From CAIQJJ01 sp964606085 (lineage in GTDB: Bacteria > Chloroflexota > Anaerolineae > Anaerolineales > UBA4823): 23,497 nt of DNA. A model generated the notes under the pieces. That model did not search any database, was not told the DNA's origin, and saw only the letters and a program-made list of their open reading frames with translations. This document shows, piece by piece, positions 8,191-15,790 of the stretch; position 1 is the first letter of the stretch, and the number at the start of each line of letters is the position of its first letter. The stretch covers positions 1-23,497 of the forward strand of contig CAZSFD010000080.1 in NCBI GenBank assembly GCA_964606085.1, in the 5' to 3' direction. The translations under genes were made by a program, and so were the position numbers.

Positions 8191-8221
8191 GAAAAACTCG
8201 AATTAGTTTATCACCAAATAG

Positions 8222-9229
8222 CTATTTCTTGGCGAACAACTCTCCCAGAGCGGCGCGTTCCAGCACCTTCCCATCTGCTTGGTACAGGAAACAGGCAGCA
8301 GCATGACCATCTTTCAACACGTAGAGCGGAGGCCGCTCTCTGGTGCATTGATCGAAAGCGTGCGTGCAGCGGCTGGCAAATTTACACCCAGCCCGGTCGC
8401 CTCGCCCCTTCGATTTGACTTCCTGCGCTTCAGCGCCCCATAGTTGATTGGGGTCGGGCCAGGGGATGGAGTTGACCAATAATTGTGTGTAAGGGTGCTT
8501 GGGCGTGCGAATGACCGATTCGACATCGCCCGCTTCCATCACCGAGCCGTGGTACAACACCATGATGTAATCGCTGACGTGGTAAGCGGTGGTCAGGTCA
8601 TGGGTGATGTAAAGGATGGGGATGCCTAAATCCTGATTGAGGTCGCGCAACTGCTTGAGGATAGTGGCTCGCAGTGAGGCATCTACCATCGAAACCGGCT
8701 CATCGGCGATCAGGAGCTTGGGCTTTAACACCAGGGCGCGGGCCACGGCAATCCGTTGGCGCTGCCCACCGCTCAACTGGTGCGGAAAGCGGCCAAGCGT
8801 CTCTTCAGGGCGTAGACCGACCCGCTCCAAGGCCGAGGTCATCAGTTCATAGGCCTGATATTTGGTTTGCGCCAGCTTGAAATTCTTGATCGGGATGCTG
8901 ATCAGGTTGTCAACCTTGTAAAAGGGATTGTAGACGGCAAACGGATCCTGGAAGACCGCCTGGATATTGCGGCGAAAATCTACGGTCTCTTCGCGGTTCA
9001 GGGTGCGAATATCTTTCCCGTGATAAAGAACTTCCCCGACCGTTGGCTCGTAAAAGCCGAGCAGGAGCATCATCATCGTTGTTTTTCCGCTGCCGCTTTC
9101 TCCGGCCACGGTGATGATGTGGGGGGCATCGCTGTCGAGGGCAAAGGTCATATCATCCAGGGCGATTGTCGCGTTTTCACCGCCGCCAAAAATCTTGCTC
9201 GTGTTTTTCAATTCCATTAAGGGTGCCAT
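8222..9229 (-). CDS. Oligopeptide/oligosaccharide ABC importer ATPase (OppF/DppF-like)
   Basis: A 335-aa ATPase, the second of the importer pair. Walker A is GESGSGKT (43-50), the signature LSGGQRQR, Walker B LLIADEP, with the switch His in YITHD. The C-terminal Opp/Dpp extension has HPYTQLLVNSIPWPDPNQLWG and then Cys residues spaced CKFASRC...C...ACFLY. That four-Cys arrangement binds a 4Fe-4S cluster in characterised Opp/Dpp ATPases (family knowledge). The start lies three bases after the preceding stop. Its ribosome site is poor, so translation is probably coupled; the ATG four codons downstream is an alternative. It is the last gene before the terminator-like hairpin. Confidence 0.9.
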   Translation of the reverse strand: MAPLMELKNTSKIFGGGENATIALDDMTFALDSDAPHIITVAGESGSGKTTMMMLLLGFYEPTVGEVLYHGKDIRTLNREETVDFRRNIQAVFQDPFAVYNPFYKVDNLISIPIKNFKLAQTKYQAYELMTSALERVGLRPEETLGRFPHQLSGGQRQRIAVARALVLKPKLLIADEPVSMVDASLRATILKQLRDLNQDLGIPILYITHDLTTAYHVSDYIMVLYHGSVMEAGDVESVIRTPKHPYTQLLVNSIPWPDPNQLWGAEAQEVKSKGRGDRAGCKFASRCTHAFDQCTRERPPLYVLKDGHAAACFLYQADGKVLERAALGELFAKK

Positions 9230-9232
9230 GGT

Positions 9233-10201
9233 TCAACTCGCTTCTGAATAGAGATGACAAGAAACCCAACGCCCCGGCTTGACCTCGGTCAATGCTGGCG
9301 ATTTCTCCTGGCAAATGTCGCCGATCACCTTGGGGCAACGGGCGCTGAACAGGCAGCCCGGCGGCGGATTGATGATGGAAGGGGGAATGCCTGGAATGCC
9401 CTGGAAAATGCCGCGCCGCCCCAACACGGGCAAGCTGCTGATCAGCAATTGCGTGTAAGGATGGAGCGGGTCAGCGAACATATCTTTCACATCGCCCAAC
9501 TCAGCCAGCTTGCCAGCGTACATCACCGCCAGGCGGTTGACCGCCTGCGCCATCAGGCCCATGTCGTGGCCGATCAGGATCATCGAAAGATTCATCTCAT
9601 CCACGAGGCGGGTGATCATGCCCATGATTTCACGTTGGATAACCACATCGAGAGCGCTGGTGGGTTCATCGGCGATGATTAGCTTGGGGCCCATTGAGAC
9701 CGCAATGGCTACCGTCACGCGTTGCTTCATGCCGCCGCTCAACTCATGTGGATACATGTTCGCCACTTTGGGCTGGAGGCCGACCGTCTCCAATAATTGA
9801 GAGACACGCTCATCGGCTTCTTTTTTGCTGAGTTTCATCCCATGATCGACCAGACCATCCAAAATCTGGTTACGAATACGGGCCACCGGGTTCATTGAGT
9901 TCATCGCCCCCTGCGGAATCATGGCGACTTTACTCAAACGCACCCGGCGCATTTCCTCCGGGGTAAGGCGCACCAATTCCTGACCATCCAGCCAGATTTC
10001 ACCCTTCACCGTACCCGGCGGGCGGATCATGCGCATGATCGAGAGGGCAATGGTAGATTTGCCAGAACCCGACTCGCCCACCAAACCGAGCTTCACGCCT
10101 CGATCCAGCGACAACGTTACACCATCTACGGCTTTGACGGTGCCGGCCTTCACGTAAAAATACGTTTGGAGGTCTTTGATGTTTAGCAAGGGTTCGTTCA
10201 C
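9233..10201 (-). CDS. Oligopeptide/oligosaccharide ABC importer ATPase (OppD/DppD-like)
   Basis: A 322-aa ATPase with Walker A GESGSGKS (42-49), signature LSGGMKQR, Walker B LIIADEPTSALD and the switch His in LIGHD. The C-terminal extension carries the Opp/Dpp marker HPYTQLLISSLP and a four-Cys set (GCLFSARC, DIC, VSC). It starts with GTG; the GTGA overlaps the TGA stop of the upstream permease gene by four bases, a classic translational-coupling arrangement. Together with the next ATPase it forms the heterodimer energising the two permeases. The family transports peptides, nickel or, often in Thermotogota and Chloroflexota, oligosaccharides. The neighbourhood argues for a sugar here. Confidence 0.92.
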   Translation of the reverse strand: MNEPLLNIKDLQTYFYVKAGTVKAVDGVTLSLDRGVKLGLVGESGSGKSTIALSIMRMIRPPGTVKGEIWLDGQELVRLTPEEMRRVRLSKVAMIPQGAMNSMNPVARIRNQILDGLVDHGMKLSKKEADERVSQLLETVGLQPKVANMYPHELSGGMKQRVTVAIAVSMGPKLIIADEPTSALDVVIQREIMGMITRLVDEMNLSMILIGHDMGLMAQAVNRLAVMYAGKLAELGDVKDMFADPLHPYTQLLISSLPVLGRRGIFQGIPGIPPSIINPPPGCLFSARCPKVIGDICQEKSPALTEVKPGRWVSCHLYSEAS

Positions 10202-11058
10202 AGGGCCCTCCGTGCGCGAGGATTGGCGATTTCATCCAGACCAATCGAAATGAGTACCAACGAAGTGAGCGTCAACACAATGACGGCAATCGGCTCGAGG
10301 ATCCACCACCACAAACCGAGCAGGAAAGCGGAGTAATAGTTGACGAAGAACAAGGTCATGCCCATGGTCGGCTCGCGGCGGTTGCCAATCCCGATCCCTT
10401 CCAGGCCCAACGAGGCCATAATGCCGCCATACACGGCCTGTGACAGGCTCATTACCAAGAAGGGCAGCAAATTGGGGACAAGTTCCTTCATAATGATTTC
10501 AAACGAGCCCATACCGCCTAATTTCGCCATCATCACGAAGGGACGTTCACGCATCGAAAGCACCTGGGCGCGGATGGCACGAGCCGGCCCCGCCCACGAG
10601 ACGATCGCCACGATCAAACCCATTTCAACGATGCCCAATTGCACCTTGCTAAAGGTGGTGGCAATCAAGATCAGGATCAAAAAGCCAGGGATGGTCAGGT
10701 AGACGTCAATAATCGAGGTGATGATGGTGTCGAGCAAGCCGCCATAGTAACCAGCAACAAAGCCCAACACAATCCCCGCGGCCAGGCCGATAATTCCGGC
10801 GATAGCGCCGACGGTCAAAGTCAAACCAGTGCCAATCACCATCATCGTAAACAGGTCGCGGCCCTGGGCTTCGGTGCCAAAGATATGCTCAGGGCTAGGG
10901 GGCTGGTTGATATAGATGGTCTGCTTATACGCATTCTCAGGGTCAATGAACAAGCGGCCAACCGTCGAAAACAGGATCAACCCGATGAGAATAAACAGGC
11001 CAATCCCAAAAGCGGGATTACGCCTGACGTAGTCCAGGAAATTATGTACGATGTTCAT
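10198..11058 (-). CDS. ABC importer permease (OppC/DppC-like)
   Basis: A 286-aa membrane permease. There is one N-terminal helix (about 17-36), then an external segment with NQPPSPEHIFGTEAQGRDLF, the OppC_N-type region before the main fold (usual form 'HPLGTDxxGRD'). Five further helices follow. The EAA-like coupling loop reads RERPFVMMAKLGGMGSFEIIMKELVPN, with the conserved G and final PN that contact the ATPases. Its start is five bases from the stop of the upstream permease and its stop overlaps the next start. Length and helix count match DppC/OppC. Confidence 0.92.
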   Translation of the reverse strand: MNIVHNFLDYVRRNPAFGIGLFILIGLILFSTVGRLFIDPENAYKQTIYINQPPSPEHIFGTEAQGRDLFTMMVIGTGLTLTVGAIAGIIGLAAGIVLGFVAGYYGGLLDTIITSIIDVYLTIPGFLILILIATTFSKVQLGIVEMGLIVAIVSWAGPARAIRAQVLSMRERPFVMMAKLGGMGSFEIIMKELVPNLLPFLVMSLSQAVYGGIMASLGLEGIGIGNRREPTMGMTLFFVNYYSAFLLGLWWWILEPIAVIVLTLTSLVLISIGLDEIANPRARRAL

Positions 11059-11063
11059 GGAAG

Positions 11064-12077
11064 CTAACCTTTCTGCGCCCGGTACGAAATTCGCGGGTCT
11101 AACAAGGGATAGATCATATCCATGACAAAGGTGGCAAAGGCGATACTGGTCACCATGATGATCACAATCCCATAGAGCAGGAAGAAGTCGAATTGAAAGA
11201 TCGCCGCTCCGAGGGTGTTGCCCAGTCCATTATAAGCAAAATAAGACTCAGCCACCGATGCACCTGTGATAATGAAACCGAACCGAAGCGCAAGCCCTGT
11301 CAAAGAGGGCAACAAGGCATTGCGCAGCAAGTAGCGGAAGAAGATGCGGCTTTGCTTCAAGCCTTTGGCCTCGGCAAAAGTCGCATAGTCTTCGCCTTGC
11401 ACCGTAACCATCATGGCGCGCATCCCCAGCGCCCAGCCAGAGGCCTCCACCAGAACAATACTCAAGATAGGCAAAACGGCATGTTTAGCGTACCCCATCA
11501 AAAAGGCCGGGTCAGACCAATTTTCCACCATATTACGCGGATAAGCACCGTTCATCGGAAATAACCGCCACCGAAAAGCGACAAAATAGATCAGGATCAG
11601 CGCCACCACAAATTGGGGTACCGAGCCAAATACCAACAAGGGTGGTACGAGGATATTGTTCAACCACTGGGGAGACCTTTCCCATCCTAAAAAGGCCCCC
11701 AACAAAATCCCCACGATAAACGAAATAACGATACCCACCAACAAAAACGGCAGCGTCAAGCGCCCACGGGCAATGATGATTTCCATTACGGTACGGGGAT
11801 AGTTACTGATCGAATAACCAAAATCCAATCGTAAAACATTTCCCAGGTAGGTCAAGTATTGCTGCCAGAGTGGCTTATCCAGGCCATAGAGGCTCGTATA
11901 TTTTTGAATCATCAATTCAGCATCTTCTCGTGTACGCCCCTGGCTGGCGATTTGCAAACCCATCTGTTCCTTGATCGGATCACGCCCGGTCAATTTGGGC
12001 AGAATAAAATTTATCGTTGTCGCTGTCCAGACAACCATAAACAGGAAGATCACGCGGCGTATGACGTAATTGCGCAT
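11064..12077 (-). CDS. ABC importer permease (OppB/DppB-like)
   Basis: A 337-aa permease. The start at 12077 is preferred over 12143. It has GGAGAAG as ribosome site, begins with MRNYVIRR as OppB proteins usually do, and leaves the upstream hairpin outside the coding region. Helix 1 is about residues 9-30, followed by an external segment with DKPLWQQYLTYLGNVLRLDFG (typical of OppB), and five further helices. The coupling loop is GEDYATFAEAKGLKQSRIFFRYLLRNALLP, a good match to the EAA motif of the family. The binding-protein gene lies 164 bases upstream, separated by strong hairpins that may lower permease expression relative to the binding protein. Confidence 0.92.
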   Translation of the reverse strand: MRNYVIRRVIFLFMVVWTATTINFILPKLTGRDPIKEQMGLQIASQGRTREDAELMIQKYTSLYGLDKPLWQQYLTYLGNVLRLDFGYSISNYPRTVMEIIIARGRLTLPFLLVGIVISFIVGILLGAFLGWERSPQWLNNILVPPLLVFGSVPQFVVALILIYFVAFRWRLFPMNGAYPRNMVENWSDPAFLMGYAKHAVLPILSIVLVEASGWALGMRAMMVTVQGEDYATFAEAKGLKQSRIFFRYLLRNALLPSLTGLALRFGFIITGASVAESYFAYNGLGNTLGAAIFQFDFFLLYGIVIIMVTSIAFATFVMDMIYPLLDPRISYRAQKG

Positions 12078-12106
12078 CTTTCTTCTCCATCCTTCGGGTT
12101 GATCAA

Positions 12107-12150
12107 AGTTTGGGTGTTGAGTGGGTTCAGCCAACTCAAACACCCAAACT
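12107..12150 (-). promoter_or_regulatory. Long hairpin between binding-protein and permease genes
   Basis: The arm at 12107-12122 (AGTTTGGGTGTTGAGT) pairs with 12134-12150 (ACTCAAACACCCAAACT), giving 16 pairs with one bulged base and an 11-base loop. It ends 29 bases before the permease start. Such structures after a binding-protein gene commonly stabilise its mRNA or partly terminate transcription, so that the binding protein is made in excess. Confidence 0.6.
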
Positions 12151-12166
12151 CTGTGGTCTACCCCAC

Positions 12167-12180
12167 CAGGCCTAAGCCTG
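12167..12180. repeat. Short inverted repeat in the same intergenic region
   Basis: CAGGC-CTAA-GCCTG forms a five-pair stem with a four-base loop. It lies between the two longer hairpins (12107-12150 and 12189-12212). With them it makes a cluster of three structures in about 100 bases. Confidence 0.3.
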
Positions 12181-12188
12181 CCGGGGCG

Positions 12189-12212
12189 TCGGGGGGCCGT
12201 GTGGCCCCCCGA
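12189..12212 (-). terminator. G/C-rich hairpin after the binding-protein gene
   Basis: TCGGGGGGCC (12189-12198), loop GTGT, GGCCCCCCGA (12203-12212): a perfect ten-pair stem 29 bases after the binding-protein stop. On the minus strand it is preceded by AAAAAGTTTTA and followed by CGCCCCGG, so it has no U-tract in the gene direction. A 3'-end stabiliser or partial terminator is likely. The sequence also resembles dispersed palindromic repeats. Confidence 0.5.
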
Positions 12213-12241
12213 TAAAACTTTTTAGAACCAAATGCAACCCA

Positions 12242-14083
12242 TCAGGCGGCATTGGTGGCCTTCAAGCCATAGATAACCTGGAATTCGGTCAGGTGCCACA
12301 AGGCCGAGTTCATGTAAGGATTGGTTTCATCCGGCCAGTTGCTCCAGTAATAGCTGCTGACGGGGATGCGGTGGTACCACTGGACAATCGGGCAGTCGGG
12401 CAGGTCCTCATACCAAATCGTCATGGCCTGTTTGAACAGGTCAGCCAGCTTGGGATCATCCATCGAAACTTTGCCGATTTCATCGGTAAGTTTCTTGAAG
12501 TCATCGTTCTGCCAGCGGGTGATGTTCGACCAGTCCTGCTCACCCATCGGCTTCGGCGGGTTGTAATACAAGCGGAAGGTGTCATAGGGATCAACCGTGG
12601 CGCCGCCGTGGCCGAAGAGGAACATCGAAGCACGGCCATCCACTTTGGCAGCCCAAACATCCGGCGGGGCCTTGTGCTGGCAGAAGAAGCCTGCCTGGCG
12701 CAACTGCTCCGCGACAACCGGGGCCAGGTCGCCAAAGAGCGGCACACCGGCGTAGATGTCCGAGTCGGGGCGAACGCCATCTTTGTCAACCCAGAAGCCT
12801 TCGGCATCCTTGGTGAAGCCGGCTTCGGTCATCAGTTGGTCAACCTTCTCCAGGTTGGTCTCGAGGACGTTGTACTTGTCGGTAACATCCTTGATGCCAT
12901 CCATCAGCTTGACCAGGCGGGGATAGCCAGGGAATGGACTATTGGCTACCGTGCCAGCACCACCCCAGGCCACATCCACGAGCTGCTGCTGGTTGAGGGC
13001 GTAAGCCACGGCCCAGCGCACCTTGGGGTTGTCGAAGGGAGGCTTCATGGTGCAGAACTGCACCGAGATCGGCCACCAGTCCATGTACCCATACGGGGGT
13101 TTGCGGCCCGTCCAGGTGGTCAGGTGATCGGCCTGGGCCAGGGTGCTGGCAACCACGAAGGGGCGCAGGTCCAACGGATGGTCAATTTCTTTGTTGATCA
13201 AGAGCTGAGCAGCCAGGGTGTCATTGGTGAAGGGCTGCTGGGTAATGCGCCAGACATCGGGGTAGTGATCAACAAAGCCACTTTCAACGGCCCACCAGGA
13301 GGGGCGCAGATCGTAGTTGGTGTATTGTTCGTTGGATTCGCCAACGCCGTAAGGGCCAGTGCTGATCGGCCACTGCTTGGCGGCATCGAAGATTTTGAGG
13401 GCAGCCAGTTCGCTATCGGCAACGCCACCAAACATCTGCTGCGCCTGGATGGCGGTGTAATCGCCCAGGTCGAAGCGGAAGGTGAGGCTCTTGAAGAAGA
13501 AGCGGAAATCAGACTGGTTGAATTTGAGTTTCAAGGTCTGGTCGTCAATGACTTCGATAGCGTCAACTTCGGACTTGTAATAGCCGGCGCGGTTGAGGCC
13601 ATCGGCACGCTTGAGCGTTTCCATCGAAGCAGCAACGTCTTTGGCGGTGAACGCCTGGCCGTCGCTCCACTTGATGCCCTTGCGGAAGACAATCGTCAAC
13701 TCGGTAGCGTCGGCGTTGTACTGATAGCTTTCAGCCAGCCACATGTAATTTTTATCGGCGTGAACACCATAGTAAGCGCAGGGTTCGTAAAGAATGGCGT
13801 TACCATTTTGGTGGGTGTAACCAGCAGCGAAGGGGTTGCAGTTACCGGCCATCGGCGTGTTGTTGTAGTAATACAACGTGCGGTTGCGGGGGACATCACC
13901 CAGCGGCCAGGTGGTGGGGCGTTCTGGTCCCTTCGGGGCTTCGGTCGGTTTTTCTTCCATCGAAGTGTCGGGGGCTTTGGTGGGTTCCGTGGTGGCTGCG
14001 GGCTGACCACAGGCGGCCAACAGCGCGCCGGCGGCAGCGGTTACGGAAACACGCAAGAAATCTCGACGAGATACACTGGACAT
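12242..14083 (-). CDS. Family-5 extracellular solute-binding lipoprotein of the Opp-type importer
   Basis: A 613-aa surface lipoprotein that captures substrate for the importer. The signal is a Tat-type lipoprotein leader: SRRDFLR (5-11), a weakly hydrophobic run, then LAAC with Cys25, followed by a Thr/Pro/Glu-rich linker. The mature part has SBP_bac_5 hallmarks: LAESYQYNADATELTIVFRKGIKWSDGQAFTAKDV near the first quarter and KPPFDNPKVRWAVAYALNQQQLV in the middle. It ends with SALWHLTEFQVIYGLKAT. The ATG is preceded by AAGGAG at good spacing. As first gene of the importer operon it should set specificity. Family members bind peptides, nickel or oligosaccharides; many aromatic residues and adjacent sugar-acid genes favour a carbohydrate (inference). 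Confidence 0.92.
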   Translation of the reverse strand: MSSVSRRDFLRVSVTAAAGALLAACGQPAATTEPTKAPDTSMEEKPTEAPKGPERPTTWPLGDVPRNRTLYYYNNTPMAGNCNPFAAGYTHQNGNAILYEPCAYYGVHADKNYMWLAESYQYNADATELTIVFRKGIKWSDGQAFTAKDVAASMETLKRADGLNRAGYYKSEVDAIEVIDDQTLKLKFNQSDFRFFFKSLTFRFDLGDYTAIQAQQMFGGVADSELAALKIFDAAKQWPISTGPYGVGESNEQYTNYDLRPSWWAVESGFVDHYPDVWRITQQPFTNDTLAAQLLINKEIDHPLDLRPFVVASTLAQADHLTTWTGRKPPYGYMDWWPISVQFCTMKPPFDNPKVRWAVAYALNQQQLVDVAWGGAGTVANSPFPGYPRLVKLMDGIKDVTDKYNVLETNLEKVDQLMTEAGFTKDAEGFWVDKDGVRPDSDIYAGVPLFGDLAPVVAEQLRQAGFFCQHKAPPDVWAAKVDGRASMFLFGHGGATVDPYDTFRLYYNPPKPMGEQDWSNITRWQNDDFKKLTDEIGKVSMDDPKLADLFKQAMTIWYEDLPDCPIVQWYHRIPVSSYYWSNWPDETNPYMNSALWHLTEFQVIYGLKATNAA

Positions 14084-14344
14084 TTTCTTTTCTCCTTATT
14101 CAAGTTGTGAGAGTTTTTGAGCAAAACAATTCAAATCATTTTTCATCAGGGGGATATTTTTATCGCTCAAGCCAGTTCTGGGAAATCTCCTTTCCGGGGG
14201 GATGCCCCGAGTTTGATGCAATTTTTCGGGTCGTTGGAATTGCCCCCTATCACCCTGCACCAACATCGTAAACCAGATGTTTGTGGGTGGATGAAATTGA
14301 AATGAAAGTGGTCATCGAATTGCACATGGCGTTAGCACTCGGGT

Positions 14345-14466
14345 ATTGTATTGGTTATAACACAGCCAACTTGAAATACCATGCAAAATTGAAGCCTGTT
14401 TATGCACATTTGTAGCCTCTCAGCCGTGCTTTCAAAAATTTTATGTACATTACGAACCAATACAAT
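14345..14466. ncRNA. Candidate structured RNA element (nested inverted repeats)
   Basis: ATTGTATTGGTT (14345-14356) is the exact inverse of AACCAATACAAT (14455-14466), 98 bases apart. Properly nested inside, AAAATTGAAGC (14385-14395) pairs, with bulges, with GCTTTCAAAAATTTT (14428-14442). Two nested helices in a non-coding leader suggest a folded RNA, or two operator sites for a DNA-looping regulator. No known riboswitch was recognised. No target-site duplication flanks it, so a small transposon remnant is less likely. Confidence 0.3.
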
Positions 14467-14472
14467 CGCCGG

Positions 14473-14503
14473 TTGAGCGTCCGTTGTGCGAACGGACGCC
14501 CAA
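14473..14503 (-). terminator. Hairpin after the dehydratase gene
   Basis: GCGTCCGTT (14477-14485), loop GTGCG, AACGGACGC (14491-14499): a perfect nine-pair stem. TTGA/CCAA extends it to 13 pairs with one G-U on the minus strand. It starts 10 bases after the dehydratase TAG. No U-run follows (CCGGCGATTG), so termination efficiency may be modest or factor-dependent. Confidence 0.55.
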
Positions 14504-14512
14504 GCAACAGAA

Positions 14513-15721
14513 CTAAGGGCGCGCCGGGCTGCCATCGGGCAGGCGCGTTTGCGTCCACCAATCTACTTCATCGTGGCAGGGGTAACGGGCGGCCAATTCC
14601 TCGTTCAGATCAATGCCCAGGCCGGGCTTGTCGTTGGGATACATGTAGCCGTTGCGCACTTCGGGCAGGCCGGGGAACATCTCGTACACCAGTTCCGGGA
14701 AGCGGCACCATTCCTGGATGCCGAAGTTGGGCGCCCACACATCAAGATGCAGGTTGGCGGCGTGGCCCACCGGCGAGGTGTCGCCCGGCCCGTGCCAGGC
14801 GGTGCGCACGCCATACACACCCCCATGAATGGCCGCATTGCGCGCCGGCGTGAGGCCGCCCATCTGGCTGACGTGCATACGCAAGAAATCAATCAGGCGC
14901 TCTTCGATCATCAACCGCCACTCGCGATAATTGTTGAACAACTCGCCCATCGCAATCGGCGTGGCGCATTGCTGGCGGATCATACGGAAATACTCGATAT
15001 CTTCGGGGGCCAAAACATCCTCGAGGAAGAACAATTTGAACGGCTCGACATCTTTGGCAAACTGCACCGCATCAATCGGCGACAGGCGTTCGTGGACATC
15101 GTGCAGCAGTTCCACTTCCTCGCCCACTTCCTGGCGCACGTGCTCGATCATCTTGAGCATCCGGCGCGTGTAATCACGCGGATCAAAATAAGCCCCTTCG
15201 GGTGCGCCTTCAGGCTTGACCATTTTTTGCGCCTTGCCGCCATACCCGCCCATCTGCACACGGATGTAGCGATAGCCCTGCTCCTGGAATTTGCGCACGT
15301 TTTCGACCACTTCCTTTGGCTCGCGGCCATCGGCGTGGGCGTAGACCGCCGCACCTTCGCGGCACTTGCCGCCCAAAAGCTGGTAGACGGGCAGGTTGGC
15401 AAGTTTGCCTTTGATGTCCCACAAAGCCTGGTCAATGCCTGAGATGGCATTGTTCAGCACCGGGCCGTTGCGCCAGTAGCCCTGCACATTCATCATCTGC
15501 CACAGTTCTTCGCTGCGGGTGACATCCTTGCCAATGACGAAAGGTTTGAGATGATGCTCGAGGGCGGCGGCCACGGCCTGGTAACGTTGCGTAAATGTGG
15601 CGCAACCCAGGCCATACAACCCCGGCTCGGAAGTGATCAGCTTGACCACCACGAAGCGCGTCCCCGCGCCAGAATATTGAATGAGAAATGTTTTGACATC
15701 TTGAATGGTAATCGTTGACAT
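14513..15721 (-). CDS. Mannonate dehydratase / RspA-type enolase-superfamily sugar-acid dehydratase
   Basis: A 402-aa cytoplasmic Mg-dependent enzyme that should dehydrate a sugar acid, such as D-mannonate or D-gluconate, to the 2-keto-3-deoxy acid. Family marks are GLYGLGCATFTQR in the capping domain, SGIDQALWDIKGK, and the C-terminal WAPNFGIQEW and KPGLGIDLNEELAARYP, all typical of the ManD/RspA group. Barrel residues are in place: metal ligands D208, E234 and E260, with H210 two residues after D208. This spacing equals the D/H/E/E pattern of characterised ManD. A second His sits in TAWHGPGD, and Y160 is a candidate base. AAGGAG lies six bases before the ATG. An intrinsic terminator ends only about 20 bases upstream. 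RspA-type members may have low ManD activity, so exact specificity is uncertain. Confidence 0.88.
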   Translation of the reverse strand: MSTITIQDVKTFLIQYSGAGTRFVVVKLITSEPGLYGLGCATFTQRYQAVAAALEHHLKPFVIGKDVTRSEELWQMMNVQGYWRNGPVLNNAISGIDQALWDIKGKLANLPVYQLLGGKCREGAAVYAHADGREPKEVVENVRKFQEQGYRYIRVQMGGYGGKAQKMVKPEGAPEGAYFDPRDYTRRMLKMIEHVRQEVGEEVELLHDVHERLSPIDAVQFAKDVEPFKLFFLEDVLAPEDIEYFRMIRQQCATPIAMGELFNNYREWRLMIEERLIDFLRMHVSQMGGLTPARNAAIHGGVYGVRTAWHGPGDTSPVGHAANLHLDVWAPNFGIQEWCRFPELVYEMFPGLPEVRNGYMYPNDKPGLGIDLNEELAARYPCHDEVDWWTQTRLPDGSPARP

Positions 15722-15740
15722 GATGATCTCCTTCCATCAC

Positions 15741-15786
15741 AAAAAAACGGGTTGAAAACTTGCCAATCGCAACCTTTCAACCCGTT
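15741..15786 (-). terminator. Strong intrinsic terminator of the DUF362/lyase-like operon
   Basis: On the minus strand AACGGGTTGAAA pairs exactly with TTTCAACCCGTT (plus arms 15746-15757 and 15775-15786). A small inner TTGC/GCAA stem is present, and a run of seven T follows immediately. It starts four bases after the stop of the lyase-like gene. This is the best intrinsic terminator in the window. It leaves only about 20 bases before the dehydratase start, so that gene needs readthrough or an internal promoter. Confidence 0.88.
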
Positions 15787-15790
15787 CTGA

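Larger units (their letters stand above)
14084..14512. promoter_or_regulatory. 429-bp intergenic region upstream of the importer operon
   Basis: This region separates the dehydratase gene from the binding-protein gene, and no credible gene lies in it. It is A/T-richer than the flanking genes. It contains a 13-pair hairpin near the dehydratase stop (14473-14503), a nested pair of inverted repeats (14345-14466), and a small CGGGG/CCCCG stem near 14195-14209. The importer promoter should be here, but I found no convincing -35/-10 pair on the minus strand; a TATAAC at about 14355-14360 is only suggestive. The AAGGAG ribosome site of the binding-protein gene is at the left edge. Confidence 0.5.

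Noticed and set aside
12293..14110. 605-codon plus-strand open frame opposite the solute-binding lipoprotein
   Set aside because: Although long, it is exactly antisense to a clear family-5 binding protein with a Tat leader. Its composition is typical of a complement-frame artefact.
14355..14360. TATAAC as -10 of the importer operon
   Set aside because: No -35 at acceptable spacing and no extended -10; it lies more than 270 bases from the start codon, so it is not reported as a promoter.
14345..14466. Miniature transposon with 12-bp terminal repeats
   Set aside because: No target-site duplication flanks the repeats (left GGGT, right CGCC) and no second copy occurs in the window.
14486..15442. 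318-codon plus-strand open frame opposite the dehydratase
   Set aside because: The dehydratase has all metal ligands at family spacing on the other strand. This frame shows no motif.
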